A stretch of 64,000 bases of DNA, taken from assembly GCA_021234535.1 (NCBI GenBank), contig CM037835.1, positions 7,316,001-7,380,000 of the forward strand, read 5' to 3'. This document shows positions 36,301-50,785 of the stretch, one piece after another. A program made the translations under genes and the position numbers. Under the pieces are notes generated by a model, which was given only the letters and a program-made list of their open reading frames with translations, had not been told where the DNA came from and did not search any database. Every line of letters begins with the position of its first letter. Positions within the stretch are counted from its first letter, which is position 1. Source of the DNA: Stichopus chloronotus (lineage: Eukaryota; Echinodermata; Holothuroidea; Aspidochirotida; Stichopodidae).

Positions 36301-39300
36301 TGAGAGGAGAGAGGGATGAAGATGATACACAAGGAGAAGAACAGACAATTAAACTAATCTGTTACCTGAAGTTCGATATGCTCCATTGGATATACCTTGT
36401 GAAAAAATGGATGTAAAATGGATGTAAAATAAATTTCAGTTACACATCTTACCTATCAAATTTAAAACTCTAATAAACTGCAAAAAAAAAGGAAAAAAAA
36501 GGACAATTCAAAAGGAAAGAACTTCAAAAGGAACACTGATCTCCATGTACTTTCAGTGTCAACCAAGGGACAAGATATATGTCAATGAAAAATACATGCA
36601 ATTCTAACCAACAATTTAAATTTGTTCTACACTTCAAGATGCCTGCATGTCTCAACTACATACTCAAAAATACCTGTAACCTAGTGTCACGAGACTAGCA
36701 TTAAATGGAATTTGAGAAATTGATAATCATCTAATTCAACATTTAGTAAGAATATCTATCATCTAGAATATACAAATGTCTTGCATGGTCTCATAATTAA
36801 CAGACAAAGATTATAAATGCAGTAGTGCTACAATTCATGCTGGGAACAGGGATCTTGGATAACTGTAAAAGGTAGGAAGACTTTGTGCAAGGTTTGATGC
36901 AGGTTTGATGACACTAGCAAATGGCAGCTTTGCATTTCTGGTAAAATTAAGTAACGGCATCAAAATTACATCACTGGGATTTTTTCCTTTTCAAAGCAGC
37001 AATGACATTGATTGCAAAGGGTTGACAGCGTTAACAGTGTTTTCCATGGTTTATAAACAGAGCTAACCAACGTATGAGTGGGTACAAATCTTAACTTATA
37101 GTTTCACTGAACGGGAAGAAGCTGATGCCAGCTCTGCAACTTTGTATACCTTTCATTCTGTTCAATCCAGACAGTGACATAAAAGTTTTGTATTCTTTGT
37201 TATAATCTATGGTTCTAATATTTTTCCAAAAGATTGTAATTTGATTCTCGCAAACTCTTGACATTTCTTTCACGATGCATTGTCTCTCTGTAACTTTTTT
37301 TTTTTTTTAATATTCTACACAGATGAGAAAAAGGTTTATGAGCTATTAATTGATTTGCATTAAAATACCTCCAGTGGCTTTGTCAACTACCAGAGTCTGT
37401 GCAAACTTGGTCTTCTTCTCCCCTCTTTCATCCAAAACTAGGCCACCACCTCCTTCTGGCTTAGTCTGGAGTGTAGCCCACTGGGAAAAAAAAACAACAA
37501 AAAACCCATCAAGTGATGCCTTTAGATAATAAATCACAACACTAAGCCTGGAAGTAAGACATACAGCATTATTTTTGAGTAAGAGCATGTCATCAACCTT
37601 ATGTGAAGTTGTAAGCCACAGCCTTCCTCCGCAATTGCATGGTTTGCTTGGTGTCATAAAACAACTGCTATTCAAGGACTGAATTACTGTATTCCTGATT
37701 TAAATTTATGCATATATTTACATAAATCTTGTAAATGGCACTCACATTTACAGTGGGGTCCTTGAACTCCTGAACTGTGTTAGGGTTGGACCATTTGAAG
37801 CGGCTGATGAGGTTTCCGTTGTCATCAAATCTTGGTGCACCGATGCCTTTACCCCAAGGATCGTCACCGTTTGACTGTGATGGAAATGAAATGCAGGAAA
37901 CTTTTGAATAAAAAATGTCACTTTTAGTATATGCCAAAGAACGCATTAAGTACATTTAACACACACTACATTGTCAATAGCTACCAGTGTTTTGGGTAAA
38001 TTCTAAGATATATAAAGCAACATCAAAATGACAAATACATGTTCAACTTCTATCTTGACTTTGCGATCTACTCGCTTGATTCTGGACTATGGGGGAGAGC
38101 AAATGATAGCAGCCTTGGAATGGAGCTATGTTTGCAATTGCAACCAAAGATAGGTAGTGCCAGAGTCAATACTACAGGTTCTAGGTGGAAGTGAATCCTC
38201 ACTTTCAGTTTCAGGCTGCTTCATCAAATTTTCTCCCACGATATGCTCATTTCCTTAGTAACATGTAATTAATTTATGCATATCGTTCATGACTATGCAT
38301 GACAGCTCCGCAATTGTAGCGTAACAAAAAAGTGGACAGAAGAATGTCAAATGAGCTACGGCTACCTTCTGTTTCAATTTTAAGATGTGACAAATGAAAA
38401 GCTAGGAATATGTAAATATTTGTTACTCCTCACATTAAAGTGACTATTCTTGAAAAACTTGTTCATTCTATCACGACAGATCTGTTATGACACAGAACAA
38501 AACATAAAATGCACCAAGAGTAAACGTACCTCCTGCTTGTCTTGAGAATTTCCCAGTGCTGTATTTGAAAAACAAATATAATAAATTGCTGATTGCTGAG
38601 ATTAAAAACACTTTTGAAACAATATATTTAGTGAAGCAAGATCACAAGGTGACATGAGGATGGATGGGATCAAACAAATGTAAAACATGTTTGTGACTAA
38701 ACTAAATACCTTCCAGAAATCAAAATGTTTTCATGGGGTGATAAACAAGTCACAAAATGACATGTTAACATTAGGTGGCACAGAGCTGATGGATGTTTGA
38801 TACATTCAGTTACATTTAACAAATAGAATGGAGTGATGATCATGCAGGTAAGCCAGAAAAAAATAAATTAGAAGATGGCAGAGTGATCAGAGCAGCATGT
38901 TGTGTTCAGTCTGCAGTATATATTTGATAATGTTACCATGTCTAAGGTGGCCCTGGGCATTCTAATGAGAACTGTGTGCTAGAACCTTATCAACTCAAAA
39001 AGATCAGTCAATGAGTAATGATATACATTCCACCTACACTGAGATGTAACATGAAAGGAATGACTGACTATAGATAAAAGCAAAACACAGCTTTAATGTA
39101 ATGAAGGGAACACCACCAAAACAGTGGGTAAACTTGGCTCACAAAGAAAACTAGCAAATACTAACAGCTACACTACACATTGAGGTAAGTTAAAGATGAG
39201 TGAGACTTAGTTCGACAAGTGACAGGGTGGGGTAGATTTGCATTTTTAACGGTGAACATTTCAATGAGAAAAGTGATCTGTGTTCAAACATCTGTACAAT

Positions 39301-42300
39301 GGACAGAAAATAGGCCCTAGTTATGGAAGTTAAGCCCCAAATCTCCACTGGAAAGACCTGTATGCATAGCACTAGAATAGAATATCAGCTTTACTGAGGA
39401 ATAATTTTACAGTTACTCTGTTACAGTACATGAACTTATGAATACATAGCTTGATAAATTTTACACTTGCAAGACAAAAGAATAAGAAAAAGAAAATATA
39501 AGAGAAAAATAAGGGGAAAAAATAAGCATATAAGGTAGAAAACACATGCACTGAAGTATTAAACAAGTAAGATGTTATTGAAAGAGCTCGACAATGATGA
39601 CAATGGTAACAGTTTGAATATTAAAGTTAAGGTAACAGTTAATACCAATGGAAAGATGGTAAGTGTTGATAAATACTGCCATATCTGGTGATGGACTTAC
39701 ACTCTCTTCTTTTTCTATCTCTGTTTGTTATTTTGAATTCAACTTCTCTCATTTCGTATCCATCTTTGACCAGAGTCTTTTTTCTGCCCAACTTCAGGTT
39801 ACCTGAAGAAGATATGGATGATACTAATAGCCAGCACATGTTTGCATATCTGAATCCACAGACCTAGATTGTGGTAGAACCAATCTGACAGTAACTGTAT
39901 GGCACTCGTATACTCTACAGCTAATACACTATGGAGGTCACAAACGTTGTTCACTTGGTTCATGTTTCATACTATCTACAGATGTTGTTTCAATTGCATT
40001 TCAAATTTGAAAGGACTGGACAGTCCAAAGTGGACTGTTTCCTTAATTTTGATGTCACTACCCAGAGAGGAGGGGGGAGGGGACAGGTAGGGTGTGGAGC
40101 ATTGGCACAACTATAGCCACTGTAAGATGTTTCTGGCTCAAAGATCACTTTGTAACACTCACAGTCGATCTTGAAAAATATGTACACAAGTGATCTCAGT
40201 CTCAATATGATTATAAATTAGAGATTAGTAAAGTTTCATTCTCAGTGTAGTCCACATGTAGCTCAACTACTTGAAAATCTGCACCAAATGTGCCAAACTT
40301 TCAAGCGAGTCTACTGATTTTTCAATAGTCTGGTCTGAGGATGAACCAGTGGATGATGCAGTCACAAAAAATATGTTACAGGACATGAACTTGTGCTATC
40401 TGGGCAATAAAATAGCTTCATCGTACTGTACATACCTCTGCATATTAGGATTACTTTGGTGATTATTACATCACAAAAAATAGATAAAATGTTTGGGGAA
40501 GCCATACAAAATTAATGTGATGTCACACTTGTACTTACTATTTGCAGAATTTTGTTAGAAAAAACATGCATGAGAATTAGGCTGCACAATATTCTCACAA
40601 TAGCAAATTTATTGTGTATTAAAACATTTTCATATATATTTAATTTTTATGTTGCATATAATGGGGACTACCTTATTGTTTCACAATGCAATGCAACACT
40701 TTGTCTCTGTAATTTTATATGATGTTTGAAAGATGTTATCAATCAAACATATTGTTGCCTAATATGTGATAGAACAATCACCCAGGCTTGCCTCTCAATC
40801 AATGCGAAAGTTTATTACAAATTTTTGGAACCAAAATCTTCTCACCATAATTAATTTTTGCCTTACTTCTTAAAATTAAAAGCAAAAGCCATAATGCCTA
40901 ATTTTTCAAATGGGAAGGTAGTGCCTGGGCTCTATCTACTGTTGTGTTTAGGATGGATGGATGGGTGGGTGGATGGACTGATGAATGGGTCTGAATGGAT
41001 GAACAAAACTGAAAGGGTCGATGGATCAATGAATGAGATGGTAAATTACGAAGCAGGCTTGAAGCACATGATAAAGTGATATACAATTCTGAGGTAGGAT
41101 AATTTACCAGAGTCTGTCTTCAAAGGAGCCCCTGCACCAGGTTTTCCATACGGGTCATACTTCATCTAAACGAAAACAATTGGAAATTGATGAGATAATG
41201 ATACAACATTCTCCAATTATAGTTTCACCATTAGAGGGGATTGTCTTCAACTCACTATGGACAGTGATTTAATTGATTCTTCAAAATCTGTCGGATATTT
41301 TTATCACTCATCCTGCAAAATGTAACCATCTCAGAAAAACAAAAATCCACTTCATATCAGTTGGAAAACAGAGCTCACATGAGGATTGCTTGATTTTATT
41401 TCCATTTTGGGAATTTCTACCAAACAAATGAAAAAAAAAAAGATAGACTGTTTGTTACTCTGCTTGTTCATACAGTAAATGAATAAAATCATCTAACTTG
41501 TGTTCAAGCAATAGTATATTCTTCTGTAGGTAGTGGGGTGAACTGAACAGTTTTCTATAATGACTTTTTAATCTTTACTCAACTCACTAGACTTTACCAA
41601 TAAAATAATATACTATACGTAGCACTTTGTCTGCTATCAACTGCCAAAAATTATCCATAGATGGGATTCCAATTATTCTCCAATATCCCTCACCCTTCAA
41701 GCTTTTCAAAATGTGATGCAGATACCAGAGTTCAAATAAAGTTATCAGTAACAGTAGCCATAACCAGACATTATCTTTGATCTTTTGTAAAAATTGCATC
41801 GCCGAACAAGCAAAACATATCTGAAATGGTCCATTTTAAATAAGAAGAGGAAACATTAGCACTGCTTACAGCTTCTAACTCTTCTTCATACTCTTGCCTT
41901 TTCAGTCTTGCCTCAGCTTCTTTTCTCTCCTGAGCTAAATGTGCTATTGATGAAAAAAAAGAAATAACACAAATACTTGAACACAACCATACATGCTCTA
42001 ATTCACCAATATACCAAAACTGTTACACATGTCAAAATGAAAAGAATTGATAGATTTATAGATCACATGTGACTACAGCAGAATTTCCTGAATCAATACA
42101 GTGCATTTTACAAAGCGAAGGTGATATACTGTAACATTTGTTCAAAAAGTTGACTATGCTTTCATTAGAAACATGTGATTACATAATATTCATGTCATTA
42201 AATATTAGTCCTCTGAAAAAAACCTCACTGAATATTATAATCCATTCTTTGATACTAAGCATTAACATGCCTATTGTCTCTGTTTCTAATAGGAGGCATG

Positions 42301-45300
42301 AAGAACACAAACAATATATGAATTAGCACAGAAAACAGTCAGTATTCTATTTATGATGCCCTTTCAATTGTCGCATGTTTACACTTGAAAATTTTGCCTG
42401 TTTTCCCCACCAACCCCCACAAAAAATATTGTTTACTAATGTAACTTAACATTTGTGGAATTTGTATCAATCCATTGGCGGACCCTCAGATGTACTTACT
42501 CCCTCCTCAAAGTCAAAGCAAAATCCTTTGCTGACATGGTGTTGACAATTGTGGAATAAAGTTATATTTTACAGTAGGGAGAATCTCTTCAAAGAACAAT
42601 TAGCTACTGTACACTTGTCACCAGGTAGACATTCTCCTTCATCCCTACGGGGCCTGATGATGTCCTCACCTAACTCATTTGTGTATTTGTCTCCACTCTG
42701 TCTGGTTGTCTTGTACCTCATTTTATTCTCCACTGTCTTACTCTGATCTCTCACGTCAGATCTGAACCTGATGTCGTTGTTGGCCCTCAGGTTCGTCACT
42801 ACATTGCCTGAGCTGGTCCTCAACGGTGCACCATGACCAGGCTGTCCAAATTTGATGAACTTTTGCTGGATTGCAAATGAGATAAAATGACGGGGGATGA
42901 AGCAGTGCGAATAGAAATGAAAGATGGCAAATAATCAAGCAATTCTCATGTTACAGTTAATCCAAACCACAAGGTATCGTACAACTCTGAGATGTATCCC
43001 GCGAGCCAACATCAGACTGAGGTAAATACATATCCAGTCATGTGGGGGACAAATGGAATAATCTGAAGGACGACACAGGTTGTGTCTGTTTCAATTCAAC
43101 TGAACCACATTCAGTATCTGCGATAAAACTGTGAATCAAATATTCCAAGGAAAAAAAGACGCACATATGATTCAGAGAAAGAAATATGGAAATGTGTAAA
43201 TGAAGAATGTCAAGCTGATTGTTATTAGCAAGTATTTCCATGAGTAAGATGTCCAACTCAGTTACAATCACATTAGTATGCACACATTAAAGGACAATGT
43301 AATTTCACAGGAATCTTTATCTTAGTACTAAGAAAGAAGATGCACATATGAAAAAGATGAAAAGCATAGACAAGATGTTATAACGTTATGATTGGCCACT
43401 CATTGCATGAATAATCTGTGTGAAGTTTCCTCTAACTGTAGCATCACTCTTATAAAATCTACAAAAAGACCATTGCAGAACAAATAAGGTCTTCTTCCTT
43501 GAGCCTGGTGTAATCCCTAAACCACAACTGTCATGCTGTATGCAGTAAAGCACCAACTTGATGATAAAACTAAAATTCAAAGGCGTACCATATCTTCTCC
43601 CTTCTCAAGTTCCTTCAGCTCCATCTTTTTGGTTCTTCGATTGTCACGTTCATCCCGTGGGGCTCCTCCACCAGGTCTTCCCCAGGGTTTGTAGTCTATC
43701 AGCATCTGCATATCCTGCAGGAAGGAGGGTAATATTTTTTGTCCATACAAAGTCATAATGGCAGATCGAAAAACAACTGAGAGAGCTCTCTTTTACAGAT
43801 TTCTTTGCAATTTTCATTCTAAACGACAATCAATTTAATTCATCACAACTACAGAACAATTTACAGAGCATATGACCCCTTTCTCTTGCATGTAAAATTA
43901 CCAAATGGTACAAACATAGTGTCTATTTTATACTTCAGTCTCATCAGGCAGGCAACAACATGGTAAAAGAAACCATCAAACTATACAATTAAAATCTACT
44001 TCAATGTTTTCTTAAAGTACATGTGACACCAAAAACACATTTTGGAGTATTGACCAAATTCATCATTAAAAATGTTGAAAAGAAAGTTACAATTTTGTTA
44101 CAATTTTCATGATATTCCATCAAACATTAATAATTTTACAAATTTCTCTTTTACACTTGCATGTTGAACAAAAACTAGTCAAATATGCAAATTTGTGACA
44201 TCCGGGAAGGGACTCACTCGATATGCCTTATCTATATGCAGTATGTCACCTTTATTCCAAGGACAACTGAGAATTTGACATGCCCCGAGGGTTTTATTTT
44301 GAAAGCACATATTGCTTTCTTTAGATATATTGATCTCACTTACAGTACCAGTGTCAAACCCAGTAACCAAGTAATTAAGAGATAAAATGTAAAGGCCTAA
44401 CAAAAGAAATACTGAAACAATACTGAAACACTGTGCAGCACCCTAATCATCTGCTTTGCATTTTCGTCAAACTTTACAAAGCCATATCTCAAAAGCGGTA
44501 ATAGATAGAATCACAGTTCTAATGGATTATCACTCAGGGGTTCACTCTGCAACTTCTGAATGAAGCTAACACTTTCTAGATGCACGTCAATTGGTCTTTA
44601 AGTTGAAAGATATTGGCATTCAATTAACAACTTGTGCATCACAGACGGTTGCAGTTTTGCTATTTTTTTTTGTTGCCTTGGTATTTAAACCAACCATGGA
44701 AAGTAAAAGGCTGACCACTATATTGATGAGTACCTTCTTCTTTTCTGAGTAACTGTCTTTCCTTTTCTGTTGTTGAAAATCCTTATACACTGACACATCC
44801 CATTCTGCATCTCGCACTTGCCTCTCTTTCTTTCTTTTCTCCGCAGATCTGAGGATGAACAGAAATCAAAGAAAGAATTTAAAGTAGTAAACACTCTTTT
44901 GTCTGAAATAACCATGTGAAAAAAAAAATACCAAAATTGATCCAAAATTGTCAAGCAGGTAGCCACCCAACAAGAAGTTCTAATGTATAAGTTTCCTGCG
45001 GCTTACAAATTTACATTTCGAAACAGACCACAAAGCATCTTACAAGTCTGGGTTACTTACGTCCGATCTTCATTCCAAAAGGGGGTCTTCTTCGGGGATG
45101 GACAGATATTGGTATCTGGGAGGTGATCGGATCCATAGCTTATGCCACCCTCTGCTTTTGCATTTGGTTTACCTTTACAGGGAGTAAATCAAATCTATCA
45201 GAATGTTGTACAACTAGTTGCATTCTATGTGTCTCTACAGTATCTTCCAAATCAATGAGTGCGACTGATTTGGACAAACAGATAGAAATAGACAAGGGGA

Positions 45301-48300
45301 GCTAAAAAAAAAAAAAATAGAATGGCAGCTTTAAAGAAGCGAATAATTTCAGGGACTCTATTTTCATTTTTTAAATGAGTTCTCATTGCATCTTTATCTA
45401 CATTCCACAGACATTGAAATTCTTTTGCAATACAAGAAAAGCAAGTCTTGTGTTTAGTACCCTACAAACCTTACAAGAGACAAATATGGCCACACACACT
45501 CAATATATCTCTGCATGTATAGATTCACATCAGTTTTGCATTTTTTTCAAGTTGCTTTTTAAAGGGGTATTAAGCTACACATTCCATAAAATACTTTACA
45601 GATGAAAACAGAGAAGTCAAAAGTTGCATATTAACAGTGCACTGAGTTTATTTTGGGTATGATCTAAAGGGATAACATGAGGATGAATAAATGAAAGAAA
45701 TGGATGAAACCTGCTGCAAAAAAGTGGTAAAACTGGAGTGATGGAGGATTAGATGGTTTATGGTGCCAGGTAAAATAAAAAATTGGTAAAATAAATAAAA
45801 ACCTTCTAAGTGGACAAAAATCAAACCAGAACGTTTACAATAGTGTAACAAACACACCCAACGGGGCCCAAATAGTCATGATAACAGTCAAGTAGTGTTA
45901 CATGCTATAGTCGTAGTCACTGCTTCAAACTGCTACGAATATAGGGTCAATCATAACACAAACTTGTTTTTTCATCGGTAACTGGATTTTCATGGTTTCC
46001 TGTTCTGCCCATCACAAAAGAATATACGGAAATATCTGGATTGTGCACTGCAATGTATATTTAACATTGTTTTTCTTTAACATAAACAGAAAAAGTAGAA
46101 AACAATCTAAATGGTGAAAATCTAAAAAAAAAAAAACAGTGCTGCTGTAAGTTACAGCACTGTGCTGTGTGTATGTAGCAACATTGTATATGGACAGCAT
46201 GAGTGAGTTTCTTTATTTTGACATGTAATTTAAAGAAAGGTGTGGACTAAAACTTGGAGGTGGAAAATGGGATGGGATGTGAGAGGACGTGGGTTGAGGG
46301 AGTGAGGAGCAGGTTGAGGGAGGTGTCAAGGATGCGATAGTACATACTTTCACTGAATAGCTCCTGACCATTGGCAGAAACTTCAAAGTCAGCTGGGTGG
46401 CCTATGCAAATGTAAAATATTGTGGAAATTTAAGAGACATTAAATTCCTACAATCATTTAAAAGTATCATTGCACTAATTCGGAAATGCTTGAAACTGGT
46501 ACATGAGATGAAAATTTGACAATGAAAGTCAAATTCCACAAAATATGTCATAGCCACTACAAAGAAAACATTGTGAAGCCCCATTTTTGTATAAATATAT
46601 CCATTCCCATTGATCCAGCCAATCCTCACATGATATCATACATGATAAGGTTTGATCGAAGGAACAAACCCTAACCATGATGGCACGTCTCTATATCACG
46701 TCATATTCTATCATGCAGGAAAGGGTTTTCTCAAGACACGATTTTAGCACATTATTGAAATTTTGTGACTGACTGCTTTGCTTTCTTGGAGAGTCTGAAT
46801 TTTATAGGGCCAACAAAAATGTTCAAATATCTGGAAAATAAGTGCATATAGTTCTCTTTCAGATTTTGTGACAGGTAATTCTTTTCTCCTACTGTACTTT
46901 CTCTTCCCTGAAAAACTGACCAAGAACAAAGGGAGATGACCAGGCTATTGACAGCACAACTCATATCCCAGCTTTAATACAAGGACTGAAAAGTAACTGA
47001 AACGTGAAAATGTTTACAGCTATGACAATCTGTAGATCTGCCACTAGCCCCCCCCCCCCCCCCTCTCTACATCAGCAACTAAGAACCTTGTAAAAGATAT
47101 GAGTCACTGATCTGAAGTGACTCCATATCAAGGAACAAACAACTCCTTTAAGGGATTCCACCACAAACCCAAAATAAGGTGGTGGGGAAAGGGATTTATC
47201 ACTGCAAAAAAAGGTGCTGTCCTTGGTGAAAGTTACAAGTGGGTTCAGGGGACAAAAGTTTGCTTCAAGGTCTGCACAAAGTAAAACTTGAAGGGCTTTT
47301 AAAGGTTACTTATTTGATATAAGTTCAAACACTGCTGCAAAGTGTCCTCTTCTTAAGTAAACAAACCAAGATGATTGAATTTACAGAAATCAAAAGAGAG
47401 GGATTTTACCACCCCTCTTCTGGGAGAAGGAGACAAACCCCTCCGGTACCTTTTTACCCCAGAGCTGGTGGAATCCCTGTGTTTTTCAAGTTACACATCG
47501 ATTCAATGACTCTGTAATACTGCAACATGCACTCTGGGCATGTTACTGTACATTACAGTAATTGGAAGTGCTCTAAAGTACTCAAACCACTATGGCATGT
47601 AGGCCTACAGTATGTACAATCATAGAAATTTCTCAAGTACCGTACTGTCTAGTCGTAAGTATAGCCATACTGTATGTATGAAACTGTAATATGCACATTA
47701 TGCAGACCTGCTACGTTTGGGCCAATTAAAACTGAATGGAAAAACATATCCTGCCCCTGCAAATTTTTTTCTGTCAGTCTTACCAATGCAGTTCACACAA
47801 ACCAAAAAAACAAAAAAAAACCTACCAAAACATATTAAATAAATACATGTATACAAATTGTAGTGTGCTCCACATGTTACATGAATGAAATTTAAGTCTC
47901 AATGAGTTAAGTAGATATGCAGTGATCCACAAAGACAAAGTAAAAACTTAAGATAGCAACTACCTTTCACAAAGTGCTGTTTCCTCCTGTAGAATTTGTC
48001 TTCAATTTCATCTGGTTTTCCTATCACAGGTTTACGGCTGTCTACAAAATACCCTTTCGGGTAACCTCTAAATCTGAAGCTGGGGTTGTATGACAATGTA
48101 TCAACTGGAGGTTTGGTCTGAAGAAAATCTTTTGGTGTAGCTGAGGAGAGCAAAGGAATTGTTTTGTGACAGAATGCTTACAGCATTTCACATTTTTCAT
48201 AAGCATGCATTTCATAACAAAAGATAAAAAAAATTAAATTACTTAACTTAAAATGCATTATGATACTGTATAGTAGCAGCCAGTAGCATGATATTCTGTG

Positions 48301-50785
48301 TAGCCTAAGGGCAATCAATGCTTTGCTATTTACATTAAATACACACAGTATACCATTTTGGCAATGACCCAATACAATAACATGCATTCCGAGGAAGATA
48401 AGGATGTAACTTTTGCGTTTGTCATAACTTTACACTATTAATGTGACAAGGTGTTTCCATGTTGATTGCTCAGCTTGTAGACATACATACAGCCTAGTGT
48501 AACATATTTCTTGGGATAACAAATCTGTCAATTGCTGGAAACCTTAAACAACATCCATTTTGGAGGGGGGTCAGTATCACTTACTGTAGGAATCCACCCC
48601 CTTACTGTGCAAGTAAACCTGACTAGCCATTAAGATAACAAGGCATACAATTCCATTTGAAGTACCACTGACAAATTGCCAGATCTTGTGAGGAGTCGAG
48701 AAGAAATTCCTTTTGGGAGAAAAATAAATGAATGGGATAACCTATTTCAAACTCAAGTCCATACATGCTGGCCAAATCAACCAAACGCCATCAAGAAAAC
48801 ATGCTGCAGAAGGAAACCAGACATTACTCTTCTTAGAATTAAAATAGCAGCCTCTCATTTCTCAGTACAGCCACATGTGGTTTCTGCAACATAATGATCC
48901 AGATCTTTCATAAGTTTGAAAAAAGTCTGTTCACCCATCTGAAATGTTTCAACAATGGAAAGTAAATATTGGCATAAAAAAAGATTTTGATTCTTTAGGT
49001 TAGAGTTTTGTTCGAAAAGGTTAAAGGTTATTTGCCTGTTTGTTGTGGTGAATAACAAAATAAAATGCTGTTCGACCAGTGGCGGCACCAGGATTTTAAA
49101 AGTGGGGGGGGGGCAAATGCCAAATGGAGGGTATCAGAAAATGTTGGGGGGCAAACAAATTTTCCCACGCACCACGAAATCGAGCGTGAAACGCGAGACT
49201 TACCAGGTAGGGTCCAGGGGTCCGCCTTATGTAAAGTAAACTCTGAGGTTTTAGCAAATTTCTTGGTAAAAAATGAAGTCTCAGGATAGGTGAATGTTGG
49301 TCTATAATGCATCATCCAAAGCAAAGATTCCAAATGATTTTAATGCAAGCTAGGTTTATTTGGCTATTACTCTTCTTAGCTGACAACATGAAAAGTTGGA
49401 AAGCGACAATATGTTTAAAAGCTACTTATTGGCAATCTCTTGACACTTTTTACACTTTTCTTAAAACAGAAAGGTGAATGCAATATGTAAAGTATATTAA
49501 CAGGGAATAGATATATACATATGTATCTGTTAAACTTTAAGTTTATATATCGAGCATACCAGGTAGTACATAATGTATTAGAGGGATGTGTTCACAACTA
49601 CAGCAAGAATTAATTACTTTGAAAAGTTTGGGAATGACTCAAACAGGGAGGAAAATTATTTGTGAATTATTTTGCCTTGAAAACTCCTGAAAGGACACTA
49701 TACTTCAGAAGCTGAGTGGGGGACAACTGGGGGGGCAAAGGCTCTGACTGGGGGGCACTTGCCCACACATGCCCCCCCTGGTGCCACCTCTGTGTTGGAC
49801 TTATGTGATTATGAGAATTTTCCCATTTAATGCAAAAAAGATAAGACATGAAGTCTACAACTGCATAAACACAGTTGAAGTCTCTTGGTATTACAATATT
49901 ACATTTATAAAAATTTTTATTCAAAGTCGCTTTAAATACAGAAAACAATGAAAGTCAAAATACTTAACAAATTATTAACAGACAAGTGATACAAAAACAT
50001 GACTTGTACAAGGGCAAAGACTAGGACCTACAAAAAGCCAAGTTCAAGTTGCTTTCTAGCAAGAGTAAACACTTTTTTTACAGTTTTCTTCATTGCAATG
50101 AACTAAGTTTAAAGACAAACACTTATCACACCAAACACGTTTCAATTTTCACAACCACTTACGTTCAGTCCCTCTCACAGCCTGTCTAAAATTGCTCCAC
50201 ATGTGTAATCAAAACAATGCATACCTGTGATTTGTGAACACTGTGTAATATGACTACTCTGCATCTTTCGAATTTACTGTCAATCAAAGAGTAGAGCCAA
50301 TAGAACCGGAAGCCAAAAATATATCTTGGAGTAATGAGCTACTGCCTTGAGCAAAAGGAGGGCTCTCATTCCATAATTAGTACAATACTCACAATACTAC
50401 ATACAGCATAGTTACCTTGCCTTAATATCTAGCAAACGTGAACATGCAGAAAGCTGATAGGAGAAGCCCTATCAGTACTTAACTTCATAAAATGTAAAAG
50501 AAATGATATGACTCCTTTTTATAATGCCCTAAGTCCCACAGATCACATATCCACAAAACCAAAAAACAACTCAACCCTATTCTCCCTCACCCTAGACATC
50601 GCGATTACAGTGAGGTACAGTAATTATATGTGTAAACACAAAAAATCAAGAGAAGAATAAAAATACAATCAGACTACCATTAGCCTTTTTATGGCAGGAC
50701 AAACAACAGGACAAGAGATGGCTATATGCCTAGCCTACTTACGATCATGTGCTAGTTGCAAAGGGCCTTCGTTTGGTGTAACCAT
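30364..50785 (-). CDS. 20-exon coiled-coil protein with six WGKPGxGAP motifs (CSPP1-like motif), 711 aa
   Basis: Exons in order: 50785-50743, 48140-47964, 46401-46348, 45172-45061, 44848-44734, 43714-43589, 42865-42670, 41943-41870, 41165-41108, 39802-39701, 38558-38530, 37874-37746, 37480-37369, 36395-36366, 35354-35151, 34369-34191, 33348-33217, 31980-31882, 31131-31006, 30402-30364 (TAA). Total 2,136 nt; every junction keeps one open frame with AG acceptors and GT donors. ATG at 50785 begins MVTPNEGPLQLAHD. Motifs: WGRPGGGAP 178-186, FGQPGHGAP 215-223, YGKPGAGAP 305-313, WGKGIGAP 369-376, WGKPGNGAP 471-479, WNKPGAGAP 633-641, often followed by a GN pair (GNVVTNL, GNLI, GNIV). Between them lie charged helical or coiled-coil stretches (for example 275-299). 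Vertebrate CSPP1 has one such motif followed by GNLIT, so a microtubule or ciliary role is plausible, but I do not recognise the orthologue. No signal peptide or membrane segment. Confidence 0.85.
32633..32893. repeat. ~34-bp minisatellite, about 7-8 units
   Basis: Degenerate units of the form CAACACCTACAGAATACATG followed by CAGCACTACACTAC repeat about every 34 bp inside an intron of the motif-repeat gene (between exons 33217-33348 and 31882-31980). Confidence 0.7.
35521..35550. repeat. (GGCA)n microsatellite
   Basis: Short GGCA/AGCA tetranucleotide run in the intron before exon 35151-35354 of the minus-strand gene. Confidence 0.7.
40951..41040. repeat. (GGAT)n degenerate microsatellite
   Basis: GGATGGATGGATGGGTGGGTGGATGG followed by decayed GAAT/GGAT units in an intron of the minus-strand gene, just before exon 41108-41165. 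Short apparent ORFs across it are repeat artefacts. Confidence 0.75.
49077..49792. mobile_element. Non-autonomous hAT-like element (MITE), 716 bp
   Basis: Left end CAGTGGCGGCACCAGG and the complement of the right end CAGAGGTGGCACCAGG form 16-bp terminal inverted repeats with two mismatches. The 8-bp flanks TGTTCGAC (49069-49076) and TGTTGGAC (49793-49800) differ at one base, matching the 8-bp target duplication of hAT transposons. Subterminal G-runs and C-runs are present. No transposase is encoded; a ~100-codon minus-strand ORF (49028-49333) overlaps an end and is not a gene. It lies in the first intron of the 20-exon gene. Confidence 0.85.

Noticed and set aside
49028..49333. ~100-codon minus-strand ORF
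   Set aside because: It runs across the end of a hAT MITE and its G-rich run; no transposase motifs.
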